64,000 nt of DNA. Source: Acidovorax temperans. GTDB lineage: Bacteria > Pseudomonadota > Gammaproteobacteria > Burkholderiales > Burkholderiaceae_C. The translations under genes were made by a program, and so were the position numbers. The stretch spans positions 1,082,501-1,146,500 of the forward strand of contig NZ_VFPV01000002.1 of assembly GCF_006716905.1 (NCBI RefSeq). The letters are read 5' to 3'. Positions 18,404-27,095 of this stretch are shown one piece after another. The notes beneath the pieces are model-generated. The model did no database searches. It was not told the origin of the DNA and saw nothing but the letters and a program-made list of their open reading frames with translations. Each line of letters begins with the position of its first letter. The stretch's first letter is position 1.

Positions 18404-18514
18404 ATGACCCCCGAGCAAAAGAAGAACAACCTGCGCCTGGCGTTGATCCTTGCGTCAGTGGTTGCGGTATTTTTCATCGGGTTCATGGTCAAGGTGACCT
18501 TGCTGTCACGCTGA
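18404..18514 (+). CDS. Cytochrome oxidase small assembly protein (36 aa)
   Basis: MTPEQKKNNLRLALILASVV begins a 36-aa protein: a charged cytoplasmic N-terminus and a single transmembrane helix (residues about 12-30). A short ORF of this kind and position, between coxA and ctaG, is typical of betaproteobacterial cox clusters, where it is named as a small assembly protein. A GGAG ribosome site lies 9 bp before the ATG. The function is inferred from position. Confidence 0.8.
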   Translation: MTPEQKKNNLRLALILASVVAVFFIGFMVKVTLLSR

Positions 18515-18524
18515 GCAACCTGCC

Positions 18525-19142
18525 ATGAGCCTGCGCCGCGAAAACGCCAAGATGGTCGGCAAGCTGGTCGTGATTGCGGCCGGCATGTTCGCCTTCGGCT
18601 ACGCTTTGATCCCCATCTACAAGCACATTTGCGAGATGACGGGGATCAACATCCTGTCGCTGTCCGAGCGCCAGGTTCCAGGCAACGGCGTAGCCGGCAA
18701 GGATGCGAAGCTGCCTGCGAACAGTCAGGTGGACAAATCCCGCACCATCACGGTGGAGTTTGACGCCAACGCGCGTGGGCCTTGGGACTTCAAGCCTGCA
18801 CAGCGCTCTGTCAAAGTGCATCCCGGCGAGTTGACGACAGTGATGTACGAATTCCAGAATGTGCAAAACCGGCGTATGGCAGCACAAGCCATTCCCAGTT
18901 ACGCACCGCGTCAGGCAGCTGCACATTTCACCAAGCTGGAGTGCTTTTGCTTCAACCAGTACACGCTGGAGCCCGGTGAAAAGAAGGAATGGCCGGTGGC
19001 GTTCGTGATTGATCCGAAACTGTCGAAAGACGTGACCACCATCACGCTGTCGTACACATTTTTCGAGGTCGGTGGGAAAACTCCCGCAGCGCCACAGTCG
19101 GTTTCGGTGAAGGGTTTGCCGTCGGAAGGCCAAGGCTCATGA
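18525..19142 (+). CDS. ctaG: Cytochrome c oxidase assembly protein CtaG/Cox11
   Basis: Membrane-anchored periplasmic copper chaperone that delivers copper to the CuB site of CoxA, 205 aa. One N-terminal helix (residues about 12-32) precedes a beta-rich domain. The copper-binding CFCF motif is in KLECFCFNQYTLEPGE. The gene starts 10 nt after the small assembly protein and its stop overlaps the DUF2970 start (ATGA), indicating translational coupling. Confidence 0.95.
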   Translation: MSLRRENAKMVGKLVVIAAGMFAFGYALIPIYKHICEMTGINILSLSERQVPGNGVAGKDAKLPANSQVDKSRTITVEFDANARGPWDFKPAQRSVKVHPGELTTVMYEFQNVQNRRMAAQAIPSYAPRQAAAHFTKLECFCFNQYTLEPGEKKEWPVAFVIDPKLSKDVTTITLSYTFFEVGGKTPAAPQSVSVKGLPSEGQGS

Positions 19143-19351
19143 GCCGAGACTCCGCTTCACCGCTGCAACGTAAAGGTTCGCTGTTGCGTACGGTGCGTGC
19201 GGTTGCATGGTCCCTGATTGGATTGCGTAAAGGCAGTGAATACGCGCAAGATTTGGAAAAGATCAACCCCATCCACATCATCGTGGTCGGACTGATCGCA
19301 ATTTTTTCTCTGGTGCTGGCACTCATCGTGCTGGTCAACTGGATTGTGTGA
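19139..19351 (+). CDS. DUF2970 family membrane protein
   Basis: 70-aa protein with one C-terminal transmembrane helix (HIIVVGLIAIFSLVLALIVL) and the conserved SLIGLRKGSEYAQDLEKINP segment of DUF2970. Its function is unknown, but it is a regular member of betaproteobacterial oxidase clusters, and its start overlaps the ctaG stop by 4 nt. A role in oxidase assembly or as a small accessory subunit is an inference from context. Confidence 0.85.
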   Translation: MSRDSASPLQRKGSLLRTVRAVAWSLIGLRKGSEYAQDLEKINPIHIIVVGLIAIFSLVLALIVLVNWIV

Positions 19352-19407
19352 CGCAGTGGATTTGCCCCCGGTACAGATAACAACGATTGAGATAGTCAGG
19401 AGCTGAA

Positions 19408-20289
19408 ATGAGTGCATCAACACACGGCACAACACCGTACTACTACGTGCCCGCAGAGTCCCGTCACCCCGTGATGGCTGCTGCTGGGCTGTTCTTCGTG
19501 ATCCTGGGCGCAGGCCAGTGGATCAACGGACACGAATGGGGCAAGTACTCGCTGGCTCTGGGCTTGGTGTGGTGGCTGTTTGTGCTGTACCAGTGGTTCC
19601 GTGATGCAGCCCGTGAGAGCGAAGCGGGCTTATACGGCCGCAAGATTGACCTCTCTTACCGCTGGAGCATGAGCTGGTTCATCTTCTCGGAAGTGATGTT
19701 TTTCGGCGCATTCTTCACCGCCCTGTGGTGGGCGCGCGAGCACTCTGTCCCCGCATTGGGCAGCCTCGAAAACTCTCTGCTCTGGCCTGACTTCAAGGCG
19801 GTATGGCCTAGTGTGGCAGCTGGTGCGACGGCCTCTCCTGCAGGCATCGTGGAGCCGTTCCAGACCGTGGGCCCCTTCTGGCTGCCCACGATCAACACCG
19901 CACTGCTGCTGACGTCGGGCGTGACACTGACGATTGCCCACCACGCATTGCGCGAGAACCAACGCGGCAAAACCATCGCCTTCATGTGGGCTACGGTATT
20001 GCTGGGCATCGTGTTCCTGTTCGTTCAGGGCTACGAGTACTACCACCTCTACACAGACTTGAACCTGAAGTTGTCGTCTGGTGTGTTCGGTTCCACCTTC
20101 TTCATGCTGACCGGCTTCCACGGTTTCCACGTGTTCATCGGCATGTTGATGCTGTTGTTCATCACGCTGCGCCTGCAAAAAGGCCACTTCACGGCAGACA
20201 AGCACTTCGGCTTTGAAGGTGCCGCTTGGTACTGGCACTTTGTGGACGTGGTCTGGCTCGGTTTGTACATCCTCGTGTATTGGATGTAA
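19408..20289 (+). CDS. coxC: Cytochrome c oxidase subunit III
   Basis: 293 aa with seven predicted helices. It stabilises subunit I and proton uptake. Characteristic segments: RWSMSWFIFSEVMFFGAFF, ALLLTSGVTLTIAHHAL and GFHGFHVFIGMLML, ending in WYWHFVDVVWLGLY. It has the long form with a loop at about residues 110-150 (WPDFKAVWPS). A strong terminator follows, so the structural part of the cluster ends here. Confidence 0.95.
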   Translation: MSASTHGTTPYYYVPAESRHPVMAAAGLFFVILGAGQWINGHEWGKYSLALGLVWWLFVLYQWFRDAARESEAGLYGRKIDLSYRWSMSWFIFSEVMFFGAFFTALWWAREHSVPALGSLENSLLWPDFKAVWPSVAAGATASPAGIVEPFQTVGPFWLPTINTALLLTSGVTLTIAHHALRENQRGKTIAFMWATVLLGIVFLFVQGYEYYHLYTDLNLKLSSGVFGSTFFMLTGFHGFHVFIGMLMLLFITLRLQKGHFTADKHFGFEGAAWYWHFVDVVWLGLYILVYWM

Positions 20290-20303
20290 GCGCCGACAGT
20301 CAA

Positions 20304-20334
20304 CAAAAAAAGCGCCGCAAGGCGCTTTTTTTTG
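20304..20334 (+). terminator. Intrinsic terminator after coxC
   Basis: AGCGCC-GCAA-GGCGCT stem (20311-20326) with an A-run before and eight T after. It may act in both directions, serving the convergent DUF2909 gene as well. Confidence 0.9.
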
Positions 20335-20403
20335 TGGCTTGGCTACTTGGCCTGTCTCGATAAGCGCCAATCCGGGTGGCGCATTCTGATGAGTGTGCGG
20401 CGT

Positions 20404-20625
20404 TCAACGTGTGGCCGGCAGGCCGGTGGGCTGAATGTAGCCCAGCTGCCATGCGGCCAGCAGACACACAAAGAGCAAGATCGACAGCCCCACCCGCACT
20501 GCCAATGCCCTGGCCATGCGGTTACCCTTCAGGGCATCGTTGTTGCCATTGCGCATCATGAAAAAGAGCGCAGACCCCAGGCTGACCACAATGCCCACAA
20601 ATGCCGCAACAACTAGATATTTCAT
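20404..20625 (-). CDS. Twin transmembrane protein (DUF2909 family)
   Basis: 73 aa from the ATG at 20625 (MKYLVVAAFVGIVVSLGSAL), with two hydrophobic helices separated by RNGNNDALKGNRMARALAVR. This helix-loop-helix pattern matches the DUF2909 or 'twin transmembrane' family found in oxidase clusters. It is transcribed against the cluster, and its start is only 15 bp from the divergent SURF1 start. The function is unknown; association with oxidase biogenesis is positional. Confidence 0.8.
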   Translation of the reverse strand: MKYLVVAAFVGIVVSLGSALFFMMRNGNNDALKGNRMARALAVRVGLSILLFVCLLAAWQLGYIQPTGLPATR

Positions 20626-20640
20626 GGAGCTGATTATCCT

Positions 20641-21408
20641 GTGACGCCCCGTCCTCATGCATCTGATGTTCTTTTTGTTGTCGTCACTTTGGCCGCGCTG
20701 GTGGGCGTGGCCATTACTGCATCACTGGGACGGTGGCAGTTGGGCCGTGCCGCAGAAAAGCTGGCATATGAGCAAACGTTGACTTCTCGTGCTGCGCTGC
20801 CGGCCTTGGATGGAGCGAGCTTGGCAAAGGCTGAAGCGGCGGGCGTTACGGAGGATCTGCGGCATCGCACGGTGGAACTGGAAGGCCTCTGGTTGCCTGA
20901 CCACACCGTGTACCTCGACAACCGGCAAATGCAGGGGCGCCCCGGCTTTTTTGTCGTCACCCCGCTGCAATTGCGAGGCACCAGCGCCGTGGTACTAGTG
21001 CAGCGCGGCTGGGTGCCACGCAACTTTCAGGACCGAACCCGGGTGCCTGATGTCGTGACTCCGGCTGGGACCGTACAGGTCAAAGGCCGGGTCGCTGCGC
21101 CGCCCTCGCGGCTCTACGAATTCAGCGCAGGGGACAGTGCACAGGGGTCTTCCCGCATCCGGCAAAATCTCGACCTGGCTGCATTTCGCTCCGCCACGCA
21201 ACTGCCGCTGCTGGATTTGTCAGTGGTTCAGTTGGGGGAGCCTGGTGAAGGCATGCAGCGCGACTGGCCTGTCGTCTCCTCGGGCGTCGATAAACACTAT
21301 GGTTACGCATTTCAATGGTTCGGGCTTTGCGGCCTGATTGCACTCCTTTATGTCTGGTTCCAAATCGTCCGACGCTTCGTTCGCCCACGCCGCGAGCGTT
21401 CCTCCTGA
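20641..21408 (+). CDS. SURF1/Shy1-family cytochrome oxidase biogenesis protein
   Basis: 255 aa with a GTG start at 20641; there is no nearby in-frame ATG. It shows the SURF1 layout of two terminal helices (about 10-30 and 220-240) around a periplasmic domain, with LGRWQLGRAAEK after the first helix and VLVQRGWVPRNFQDR in the middle. SURF1 assists heme a insertion into subunit I. The gene overlaps the next ORF by 59 nt. With no room between the divergent starts, its promoter must lie inside the DUF2909 gene, unless it is read through from coxC. Confidence 0.9.
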   Translation: MTPRPHASDVLFVVVTLAALVGVAITASLGRWQLGRAAEKLAYEQTLTSRAALPALDGASLAKAEAAGVTEDLRHRTVELEGLWLPDHTVYLDNRQMQGRPGFFVVTPLQLRGTSAVVLVQRGWVPRNFQDRTRVPDVVTPAGTVQVKGRVAAPPSRLYEFSAGDSAQGSSRIRQNLDLAAFRSATQLPLLDLSVVQLGEPGEGMQRDWPVVSSGVDKHYGYAFQWFGLCGLIALLYVWFQIVRRFVRPRRERSS

Positions 21409-22093
21409 AGTGGCGTCAGAGCACCCCCTGGGTTTGACGGTGCATACCTTGCCCGAGGCCGGAGGGGCGATGGATGCCGCCCAACGCACCCGCCATGGCC
21501 GCCTGAAGATGCTGGGGGTGCTGCTGGTCTGTGCCGCACCTGTCATCGCGTCCTACTTCACCTATTACGTGATTCGCCCAGAGGGGCGCAAGAACTACGG
21601 TGAGTTGATTGAGCCACAACGGCCCATGCCCGCCATGGCTGCTACCACGTTGGAGGGTGGTGCCGGGGCACTGGTGGATCTCAAGGGGCAGTGGCTTCTC
21701 GTGAGTGTGGCCGATAGCCAGTGCGATACCGATTGCCAGAAGCACCTGTACCTGCAGCGCCAGCTGCGTGAAAGCGTGGGGCGAGAGAAAGACCGCGTGG
21801 ATTGGGTGTGGCTGGTGACGGATGACAAAGCCCCTCCGGCAGCCTTGGAGCCTGCCCTCAAACAGGCCCAGGTGCGGCGCGTGGATGAAGCGGCGCTGGC
21901 GCAGTGGCTGGCGCCTGCTGCAGGTCAGGCGCTGCGGGATCACATCTATGTGGTGGACCCCATGGGCCACTGGATGATGCGTTTCCCCGCCCGCATGGAT
22001 GCTGCGGGCGCAGCCAAGGCCAAGAAGGATCTGGAACGCCTGTTGCGCGCCTCCGCATCCTGGGATGAGGCGGGCCGACCCCGGAAGCCCTGA
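21350..22093 (+). CDS. Membrane-anchored thioredoxin-like protein of the cox cluster
   Basis: 247 aa from the ATG at 21350; a second ATG at 21470 would shorten it. One helix (about residues 63-83) anchors a periplasmic domain resembling the SCO/thioredoxin fold: LKGQWLLVSVADSQC with a C-x3-C pair at about residues 125 and 129, as in SCO copper chaperones, then HIYVVDPMGHWMMRFP. Known homologues are generally left as hypothetical. The position between SURF1 and ctaA suggests copper or thiol chemistry during oxidase assembly. Confidence 0.75.
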   Translation: MSGSKSSDASFAHAASVPPEVASEHPLGLTVHTLPEAGGAMDAAQRTRHGRLKMLGVLLVCAAPVIASYFTYYVIRPEGRKNYGELIEPQRPMPAMAATTLEGGAGALVDLKGQWLLVSVADSQCDTDCQKHLYLQRQLRESVGREKDRVDWVWLVTDDKAPPAALEPALKQAQVRRVDEAALAQWLAPAAGQALRDHIYVVDPMGHWMMRFPARMDAAGAAKAKKDLERLLRASASWDEAGRPRKP

Positions 22094-22094
22094 C

Positions 22095-23294
22095 ATGGAC
22101 GCGCAACCTCTGTACGACCTCGCTCCGCTCACCCGGCTCATGCTCCTGGGGTTGCTGATTGCCCTGGGCCCGCTGGCATGGGTGCGCTGGCGCAACCGTG
22201 GGGCTTCTCCGCTGCGGCGCTTGCAAGCGCTCACGGTGCTGACTCTGTTCCTTACCTTCGATCTGGTGCTGTTTGGTGCGTTCACGCGCCTGACCGATTC
22301 CGGCCTGGGTTGCCCCGACTGGCCTGGCTGCTACGGCAGTGCGAGCCCTGTGGGCGCCCGTGAAGAAATTTCTGCAGCGCAAAGTGCCATGCCTACGGGG
22401 CCTGTCACGCACGGCAAAGCCTGGGTGGAGATGATCCACCGCTATCTGGCCACCGGGGTAGGGGTGCTCATCATTGTCATGACGATCTCTGCATGGGTGC
22501 AGCACCGTGCATGGAAGCGCCAACTAGCCGCCAAGGGGCAGGGCGCTTCGGTGGGACGGCCGCCCGCTGGCAGTCCCTGGTGGCCTACATTTACCCTCGT
22601 CTGGGTCTGTCTGCAGGGCGCGTTTGGTGCGCTCACGGTCACCATGAAGCTGTTCCCCGCCATCGTGACACTGCATTTGATCGGTGGGCTGGTGCTCCTG
22701 GCGCTGCTGTGCGTTCAGGCGGTGCAGCACACCAGGGCAGCCAGTGGTCTGCCGCTTGTCGGTTTGAGCCAAGGGATGCGTTGGGCCTTGTGGGGCACGA
22801 TGGCCTTGCTGGCTGTGCAAGTGGTTTTGGGCGGCTGGGTCAGTACCAACTATGCGGTGCTGGCTTGCACCACCTTCCCCAAGTGCCAGGGGAGCTGGTG
22901 GCCCGCCATGGACTTTGCGCAGGGCTTCCAGATTTGGCGTGCACTGGGCATGCTGCAAGACGGCAGTCACATCAGTTTTGCGGGTTTGACGGCCATTCAC
23001 TATGTTCACCGCTTGATGGCCTATGTCGTCCTTGCAGCCATGGTGTGGCTCGCGCTTCAACTGCGTCCCTATCTGAAAGCGCAAGGGCATTGGCTGTTGG
23101 CTCTTGCTGCGCTGCAGTTGGCCACAGGCTTGTCGAACGTGATTCTGGATTGGCCCCTGCTGGCGGCAGTGCTCCACACTGGAGGGGCTGCCGCATTGGT
23201 GGTGGTGTTGACCTGGGCCTTGGCGGCCAGCCGCACCAGCGCCGCCCCGAACGAGATTTCTGCGCCAGCGCGCGCACCGAGAGTGATTGCATGA
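22095..23294 (+). CDS. ctaA: Heme A synthase CtaA (COX15 family)
   Basis: Oxidises the C8 methyl of heme O to a formyl group, giving heme A. 399 aa from the ATG at 22095, one base after the preceding stop. Eight helices; His ligands in MIHRYLATG and YVHRLMAYV. The external Cys pairs [11 protein letters not shown] and CTTFPKC are present in both halves. The stop overlaps the ctaB start (ATGA). Confidence 0.93.
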   Translation: MDAQPLYDLAPLTRLMLLGLLIALGPLAWVRWRNRGASPLRRLQALTVLTLFLTFDLVLFGAFTRLTDSGLGCPDWPGCYGSASPVGAREEISAAQSAMPTGPVTHGKAWVEMIHRYLATGVGVLIIVMTISAWVQHRAWKRQLAAKGQGASVGRPPAGSPWWPTFTLVWVCLQGAFGALTVTMKLFPAIVTLHLIGGLVLLALLCVQAVQHTRAASGLPLVGLSQGMRWALWGTMALLAVQVVLGGWVSTNYAVLACTTFPKCQGSWWPAMDFAQGFQIWRALGMLQDGSHISFAGLTAIHYVHRLMAYVVLAAMVWLALQLRPYLKAQGHWLLALAALQLATGLSNVILDWPLLAAVLHTGGAAALVVVLTWALAASRTSAAPNEISAPARAPRVIA

Positions 23295-24184
23295 GTGTTG
23301 CTGCCGTTTCCCCTCCGTCGCGATTCGCGCAGTTCTATGCTTTGACCAAGCCGCGCGTCGTCCAATTGATTGTGTTCTGTGCCTTGATCGGCATGGTGCT
23401 GGCTGTGCCAGGCTTGCCCAGTTGGGCGCAGGTGGGCCAGATGGCGCTGGCCAGCCTGGGCATCTGGCTGGTGGCTGGGGCCGCCGCTGCCTTCAACTGC
23501 ATCGTGGAGCAGGGCATTGATGCCAAGATGAAGCGCACTGCCTGGCGCCCTACCGCCAAGGGTGAGTTGTCGAACCAGGAGACCCTGGTGTTCTCTGCGG
23601 TGCTGTGCGCTGCAGGGTCTGCATTGCTGTACGTGTGGATCAACCCGCTGACCATGTGGCTGACGTTCGCCACCTTTGTGGGCTATGCGGTGATCTACAC
23701 CGTCATCCTCAAGCCGCTCACGCCCCAGAACATCGTTATTGGCGGTGCCTCGGGGGCCATGCCGCCTGTGCTGGGCTGGTCTTCCATGACGGGGGATGTC
23801 GGGCCCGAAGCGCTGATTCTGTTTCTCATCATCTTCCTGTGGACCCCGCCGCACTTCTGGGCGCTGGCGCTGTACCGGGTGGAGGACTACCGCAAGTCAG
23901 GCCTGCCCATGCTGCCTGTCACCCATGGCAACGAGTTCACGCGCCTGCAGGTCTTTTTGTACACGCTGATTCTTTTTGCGGGATGCCTCATGCCCTTCGT
24001 GTACGGCATGAGTTCATGGCTGTACCTGGCCTTTGCCGTGGTGTTGAGCGTGGGATTTTGCGGCTATGGATTTGCCTTGTGGCGCAATTACTCCGACGCC
24101 CTGGCCCGCAAGACCTTCCGCTTTTCCCTGATCCACCTGAGCGTGCTGTTTGCTGCGCTGTTGGTGGACCACTACGTGATGTGA
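23291..24184 (+). CDS. ctaB: Protoheme IX farnesyltransferase CtaB (heme O synthase)
   Basis: UbiA-family prenyltransferase, 297 aa from the ATG at 23291. It transfers farnesyl to heme B to give heme O, the substrate of the upstream CtaA. Motifs: the Asp/Glu-rich loop [19 protein letters not shown] and the second loop [15 protein letters not shown]. Nine hydrophobic helices. The 4-nt overlap with ctaA indicates coupling. Confidence 0.94.
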   Translation: MSVAAVSPPSRFAQFYALTKPRVVQLIVFCALIGMVLAVPGLPSWAQVGQMALASLGIWLVAGAAAAFNCIVEQGIDAKMKRTAWRPTAKGELSNQETLVFSAVLCAAGSALLYVWINPLTMWLTFATFVGYAVIYTVILKPLTPQNIVIGGASGAMPPVLGWSSMTGDVGPEALILFLIIFLWTPPHFWALALYRVEDYRKSGLPMLPVTHGNEFTRLQVFLYTLILFAGCLMPFVYGMSSWLYLAFAVVLSVGFCGYGFALWRNYSDALARKTFRFSLIHLSVLFAALLVDHYVM

Positions 24185-24186
24185 AC

Positions 24187-24798
24187 ATGAACAAACGAAA
24201 TGCTATTAAATCTGTAGCTGCTTGCGCTTTGCTGGCGGGCGCTACAGTGCTTTTTTCTGCTTGCTCTGAGAAAAAGGTGGAATTTCGGGGCATTGATGTC
24301 ACTGGCGCCGAATACGCCCGCGATCTGCCATTGACGGACCACAACGGCCAGCAGCGCAGCTTGAAAGACTTCGCGGGCAAGGTGGTGGTGGTGTTTTTCG
24401 GGTTCACACAGTGCCCCGATGTCTGTCCCACTTCCATGCAAGAGCTGGCCGAAGTCAAGCGTTCCCTCGGCGCAGATGGCGATCGCCTGCAAGGCATCTT
24501 TGTGACCGTGGACCCTGAGCGGGACACTGCCGAGGTGCTGAAGGCCTACATGGGCAACTTCGACCCCAGCTTCCTGGCCCTGCGTGGCAGCCCTGAGCAA
24601 CTGGCCGCCGTCGCCAAGGACTTCAAGATCTATTACAAAAAGGTCGAAGGCAAAACAGACACCAGCTACACGATGGACCACTCTGCCGGCAGTTACGTCT
24701 ATGACCCCGCCGGACGGTTGCGCGTGTACCACCGCTACGGCAGCGGCGCGCAGGCCTTGGCCGCCGACGTGGCCACGTTGCTCAAAGAGGCGAAATAA
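24187..24798 (+). CDS. SCO1/SenC-family copper chaperone lipoprotein
   Basis: 203 aa, starting 2 nt after the ctaB stop. The predicted lipoprotein signal ends at FSA-C26. The thioredoxin-like domain has CPDVC (Cys76/Cys80) and the distal His in TMDHSAGSYVYD, the copper ligands for CuA site assembly. Almost the entire signal peptide (residues about 5-24) is encoded by a copy of the 60-bp dispersed repeat, which gives AIKSVAACAL. The mature domain is normal. It closes the heme A/copper assembly operon. Confidence 0.92.
   Translation: MNKRNAIKSVAACALLAGATVLFSACSEKKVEFRGIDVTGAEYARDLPLTDHNGQQRSLKDFAGKVVVVFFGFTQCPDVCPTSMQELAEVKRSLGADGDRLQGIFVTVDPERDTAEVLKAYMGNFDPSFLALRGSPEQLAAVAKDFKIYYKKVEGKTDTSYTMDHSAGSYVYDPAGRLRVYHRYGSGAQALAADVATLLKEAK
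24201..24258 (+). repeat. 60-bp dispersed repeat inside the SCO gene, copy 4
   Basis: TGCTATTAAATCTGTAGCTG then CTTGCGCTTT, and GCGCTACAGTGCTTTTTT at the end. It aligns along its length with the intergenic copies at 53500 and 39653. It lies wholly inside the signal-peptide coding region. Confidence 0.8.
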
Positions 24799-24873
24799 GT
24801 TGCAGCGCCCACTGGGGGCGCCCAACAACCTCAGGGAGTGTCTTGGCGTACCAGCCGCAGCGTCCCTATTCCC

Positions 24874-25881
24874 TTATTCGGCCTTGATGCCCCGCTGCGC
24901 AATGATTTGCCCCAGCGCTGCGGTATCGGCCTTGATCCGGTTGGCCAGTCCCTCGGGCGATGTGCCAGCCACCTGCCAGCCTTGTTGGAACAGCTTGGCT
25001 CGCACCTCTGGCGTGCGGGCAATGTCGGCCAACACCTTGGCCAGCCGCACTTGCAAGGCCTTGGGCATGGTCGCTGGGGCTGCAAAGGCGTTCCAGATCT
25101 CCAGTTCAAAATTCTGAATCCCGGCTTCTGCCAAGCTCGGCACATCAGGCGCCAGCGCGCTGCGGCCCGCCGATGTCACGCCAATGGCCCGCAGCTTGCC
25201 TGCCTTCACTTGCGCCTGCGCCAGCGCAGGCGGCAGCAGCGCCATCTGCAATTGGCCGCCCAGCATGGCCGTCGCTACCTGGGGATAGCCGGCATACGGC
25301 ACGTGCACGGGGTTGATCCCGCTGCGTGACTTCAGCAGTTCGGTGCCAATGTGGCCCACCGTGCCCACCCCAGGGGTGCCATAGCTCCATTGGTCCCCAG
25401 CGCTGCGTGCCGTTGCCAGAAATTCGCGGGCACTCGCGGTGGCTGCCACGCCAGGCTGGCTCACCGGCGCAGTCAATACCAAAGGCGAGGTGCCCACCAG
25501 CGTCAGCGGCGCCAAATCCTTCAGCGGGTCATACGGCACCGCTGGATTGATCAGCTTGGCGATCGTCATGTTGCCGTTGATCATCAGCCCAATGGTGTGG
25601 TCGTCCCGTGCCTTGGCCACGGCATCAGCGCCAATGTTGCCGCCCGCACCCACCTTGTTTTCGACGATGACCGGTTGTCCCAGAGCTTTGGCCAGGGGCT
25701 CCGAGAAAGTGCGCGCCGTCAGGTCAGGCGACGAGCCGGGTGGGAAGCCCACGATGATCTTCAGCGGTTTCGTGGGCCAGGGGGCGGCGGCGCTGGGCGC
25801 CTTCTGGGCTGCGGCCCATGGTGCCGTCAGAGCCGTCAAGGCCAGAGCAAGGGCGGTGCGGCGCGAAAACAGGGATTGCAT
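24874..25881 (-). CDS. Bug/TctC-family tripartite transporter binding protein
   Basis: Periplasmic solute-binding protein, 335 aa, with a signal peptide ending around AAA-Q26. Typical Bug motifs: WPTKPLKIIVGFPPGSSPDLTAR (cut here for length as WPTKPLKIIV and GFPPGSSPD), VENKVGAGGNIGAD and NPVHVPYAGYPQ. The family is greatly expanded in Burkholderiales and binds carboxylates. No TctA/TctB membrane genes are adjacent, so this is an orphan receptor that may work with a distant transporter or in sensing. Confidence 0.9.
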   Translation of the reverse strand: MQSLFSRRTALALALTALTAPWAAAQKAPSAAAPWPTKPLKIIVGFPPGSSPDLTARTFSEPLAKALGQPVIVENKVGAGGNIGADAVAKARDDHTIGLMINGNMTIAKLINPAVPYDPLKDLAPLTLVGTSPLVLTAPVSQPGVAATASAREFLATARSAGDQWSYGTPGVGTVGHIGTELLKSRSGINPVHVPYAGYPQVATAMLGGQLQMALLPPALAQAQVKAGKLRAIGVTSAGRSALAPDVPSLAEAGIQNFELEIWNAFAAPATMPKALQVRLAKVLADIARTPEVRAKLFQQGWQVAGTSPEGLANRIKADTAALGQIIAQRGIKAE

Positions 25882-26068
25882 CGGAGTCTTTCAACAACAA
25901 GAAATACGGTATCGGCCCGGACCATGAAAAAAGCCCGCCAAGTCCGCTGAGTTATCTGCTGAAGCAAACCTTTGGGTTTACCGGGGCAGGATTCAACGGC
26001 CAATGAGCGGGCCTGGGGGGCGGCGCAGTGGCAAATGGTAACGTTTGTCCCATCTGCCACCGGGCGAA

Positions 26069-27010
26069 TCAAGCTGCTTCTGTCAGCGCTTTCTTCATCT
26101 TCTTCATGGCGGCCGCTTCAATCTGGCGAATGCGCTCTGCGCTCACGCCATACACAGCAGCCAACTCGTGCAGCGTCATGCCACCCGAGCCATCGTCGTT
26201 CACCTTGAGCCAACGCTCTTCCACAATGCGGCGGCTGCGCTCGTCCAGTCCTGCCAAGGCGTTGGCGATGCCATCAGAAGCCAGCACGTCACGCTGGTGC
26301 GACTCAATGACGGCGGTGGGCTCGTGCGATGCGTCCGACAGGTAGGCAATTGGGCCAAAGGCCTGTTCGCTGTCGTCCGAGGGTGTGGGGTCCAGCAGCA
26401 CATCGCCGCCAGACATGCGCGTTTCCATCTCAATGACTTCTTCGCGCTTCACGTTCAGCTGGGCGGCCACCACATCAATTTCGTGGTCAGACAGCGTGTC
26501 GCGGTGGGTGGCAGCATCTGCGGCGCTGGCATCCGCCTTGAAGCCCTGTTTCATCGAGCGCAGGTTGAAGAACAGCTTGCGCTGGGCTTTGGTGGTAGCC
26601 ACCTTGACCATGCGCCAGTTTTTCAGGATGTATTCGTGGATCTCGGCCTTGATCCAGTGCATGGCGTAGCTCACCAGCCGCACGCCCTGGTCGGGGTCGA
26701 AGCGCTTGACCGCCTTCATCAGGCCCACGTTGCCCTCCTGAATCAGGTCGCCATGCGGCAGACCGTAGCCGAGGTACTGGCGGGAAATGGAAACCACCAG
26801 CCGCAAGTGCGACAGCACCAAGCGCCCCGCAGCGTCCACATCGTTGTGTTCCTTGAGCTGGCGGGCGTATTTCTGTTCCTCTTCCTGGGTCAGCAAAGGA
26901 AGACGGTTGACGGCAGAAATGTAGGCGTCGAGGTTGCCCAACGCAGGCACCAGCGCCCAGGGGTTGGTGGGTGTCAGAGCGGTTGCAGTGGTTCCAGATG
27001 AAAGTGTCAT
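26069..27010 (-). CDS. rpoH: Heat-shock sigma factor RpoH (sigma-32)
   Basis: 313-aa group 3 sigma factor that directs RNA polymerase to heat-shock promoters. Region 2 shows GNVGLMKAVKRFDP and YAMHWIKAEIHEYILKNW. The RpoH box QRKLFFNLR (about residue 143) distinguishes it from other sigma factors. Region 4.2 ends with LAAVYGVSAERIRQIEAAAM. It lies downstream of the cox cluster, as in other Burkholderiales. A perfect CIRCE operator sits 31-57 bp upstream of the start, suggesting HrcA repression in addition to the usual controls. Confidence 0.97.
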   Translation of the reverse strand: MTLSSGTTATALTPTNPWALVPALGNLDAYISAVNRLPLLTQEEEQKYARQLKEHNDVDAAGRLVLSHLRLVVSISRQYLGYGLPHGDLIQEGNVGLMKAVKRFDPDQGVRLVSYAMHWIKAEIHEYILKNWRMVKVATTKAQRKLFFNLRSMKQGFKADASAADAATHRDTLSDHEIDVVAAQLNVKREEVIEMETRMSGGDVLLDPTPSDDSEQAFGPIAYLSDASHEPTAVIESHQRDVLASDGIANALAGLDERSRRIVEERWLKVNDDGSGGMTLHELAAVYGVSAERIRQIEAAAMKKMKKALTEAA

Positions 27011-27040
27011 GCCGGGAATCCTTTCCTCAAGGGCATTATG

Positions 27041-27067
27041 TTAGCACTCGATTTGAGAGAGTGCTAA
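27041..27067. promoter_or_regulatory. CIRCE element (HrcA operator) upstream of rpoH
   Basis: TTAGCACTC (27041-27049), a 9-nt spacer, and GAGTGCTAA (27059-27067): an exact match to the CIRCE consensus TTAGCACTC-N9-GAGTGCTAA. Immediately downstream on the minus strand is CATAAT, a likely -10 element, so bound HrcA would cover the promoter. Confidence 0.93.
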
Positions 27068-27095
27068 GTCCAAAGTTCCCGTCTGGCTTATCTTT

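Noticed and set aside
22493..23290. N-terminal 266-codon extension of the ctaB frame
   Set aside because: It overlaps ctaA in another frame and has no protein character; the family start is the ATG at 23291.
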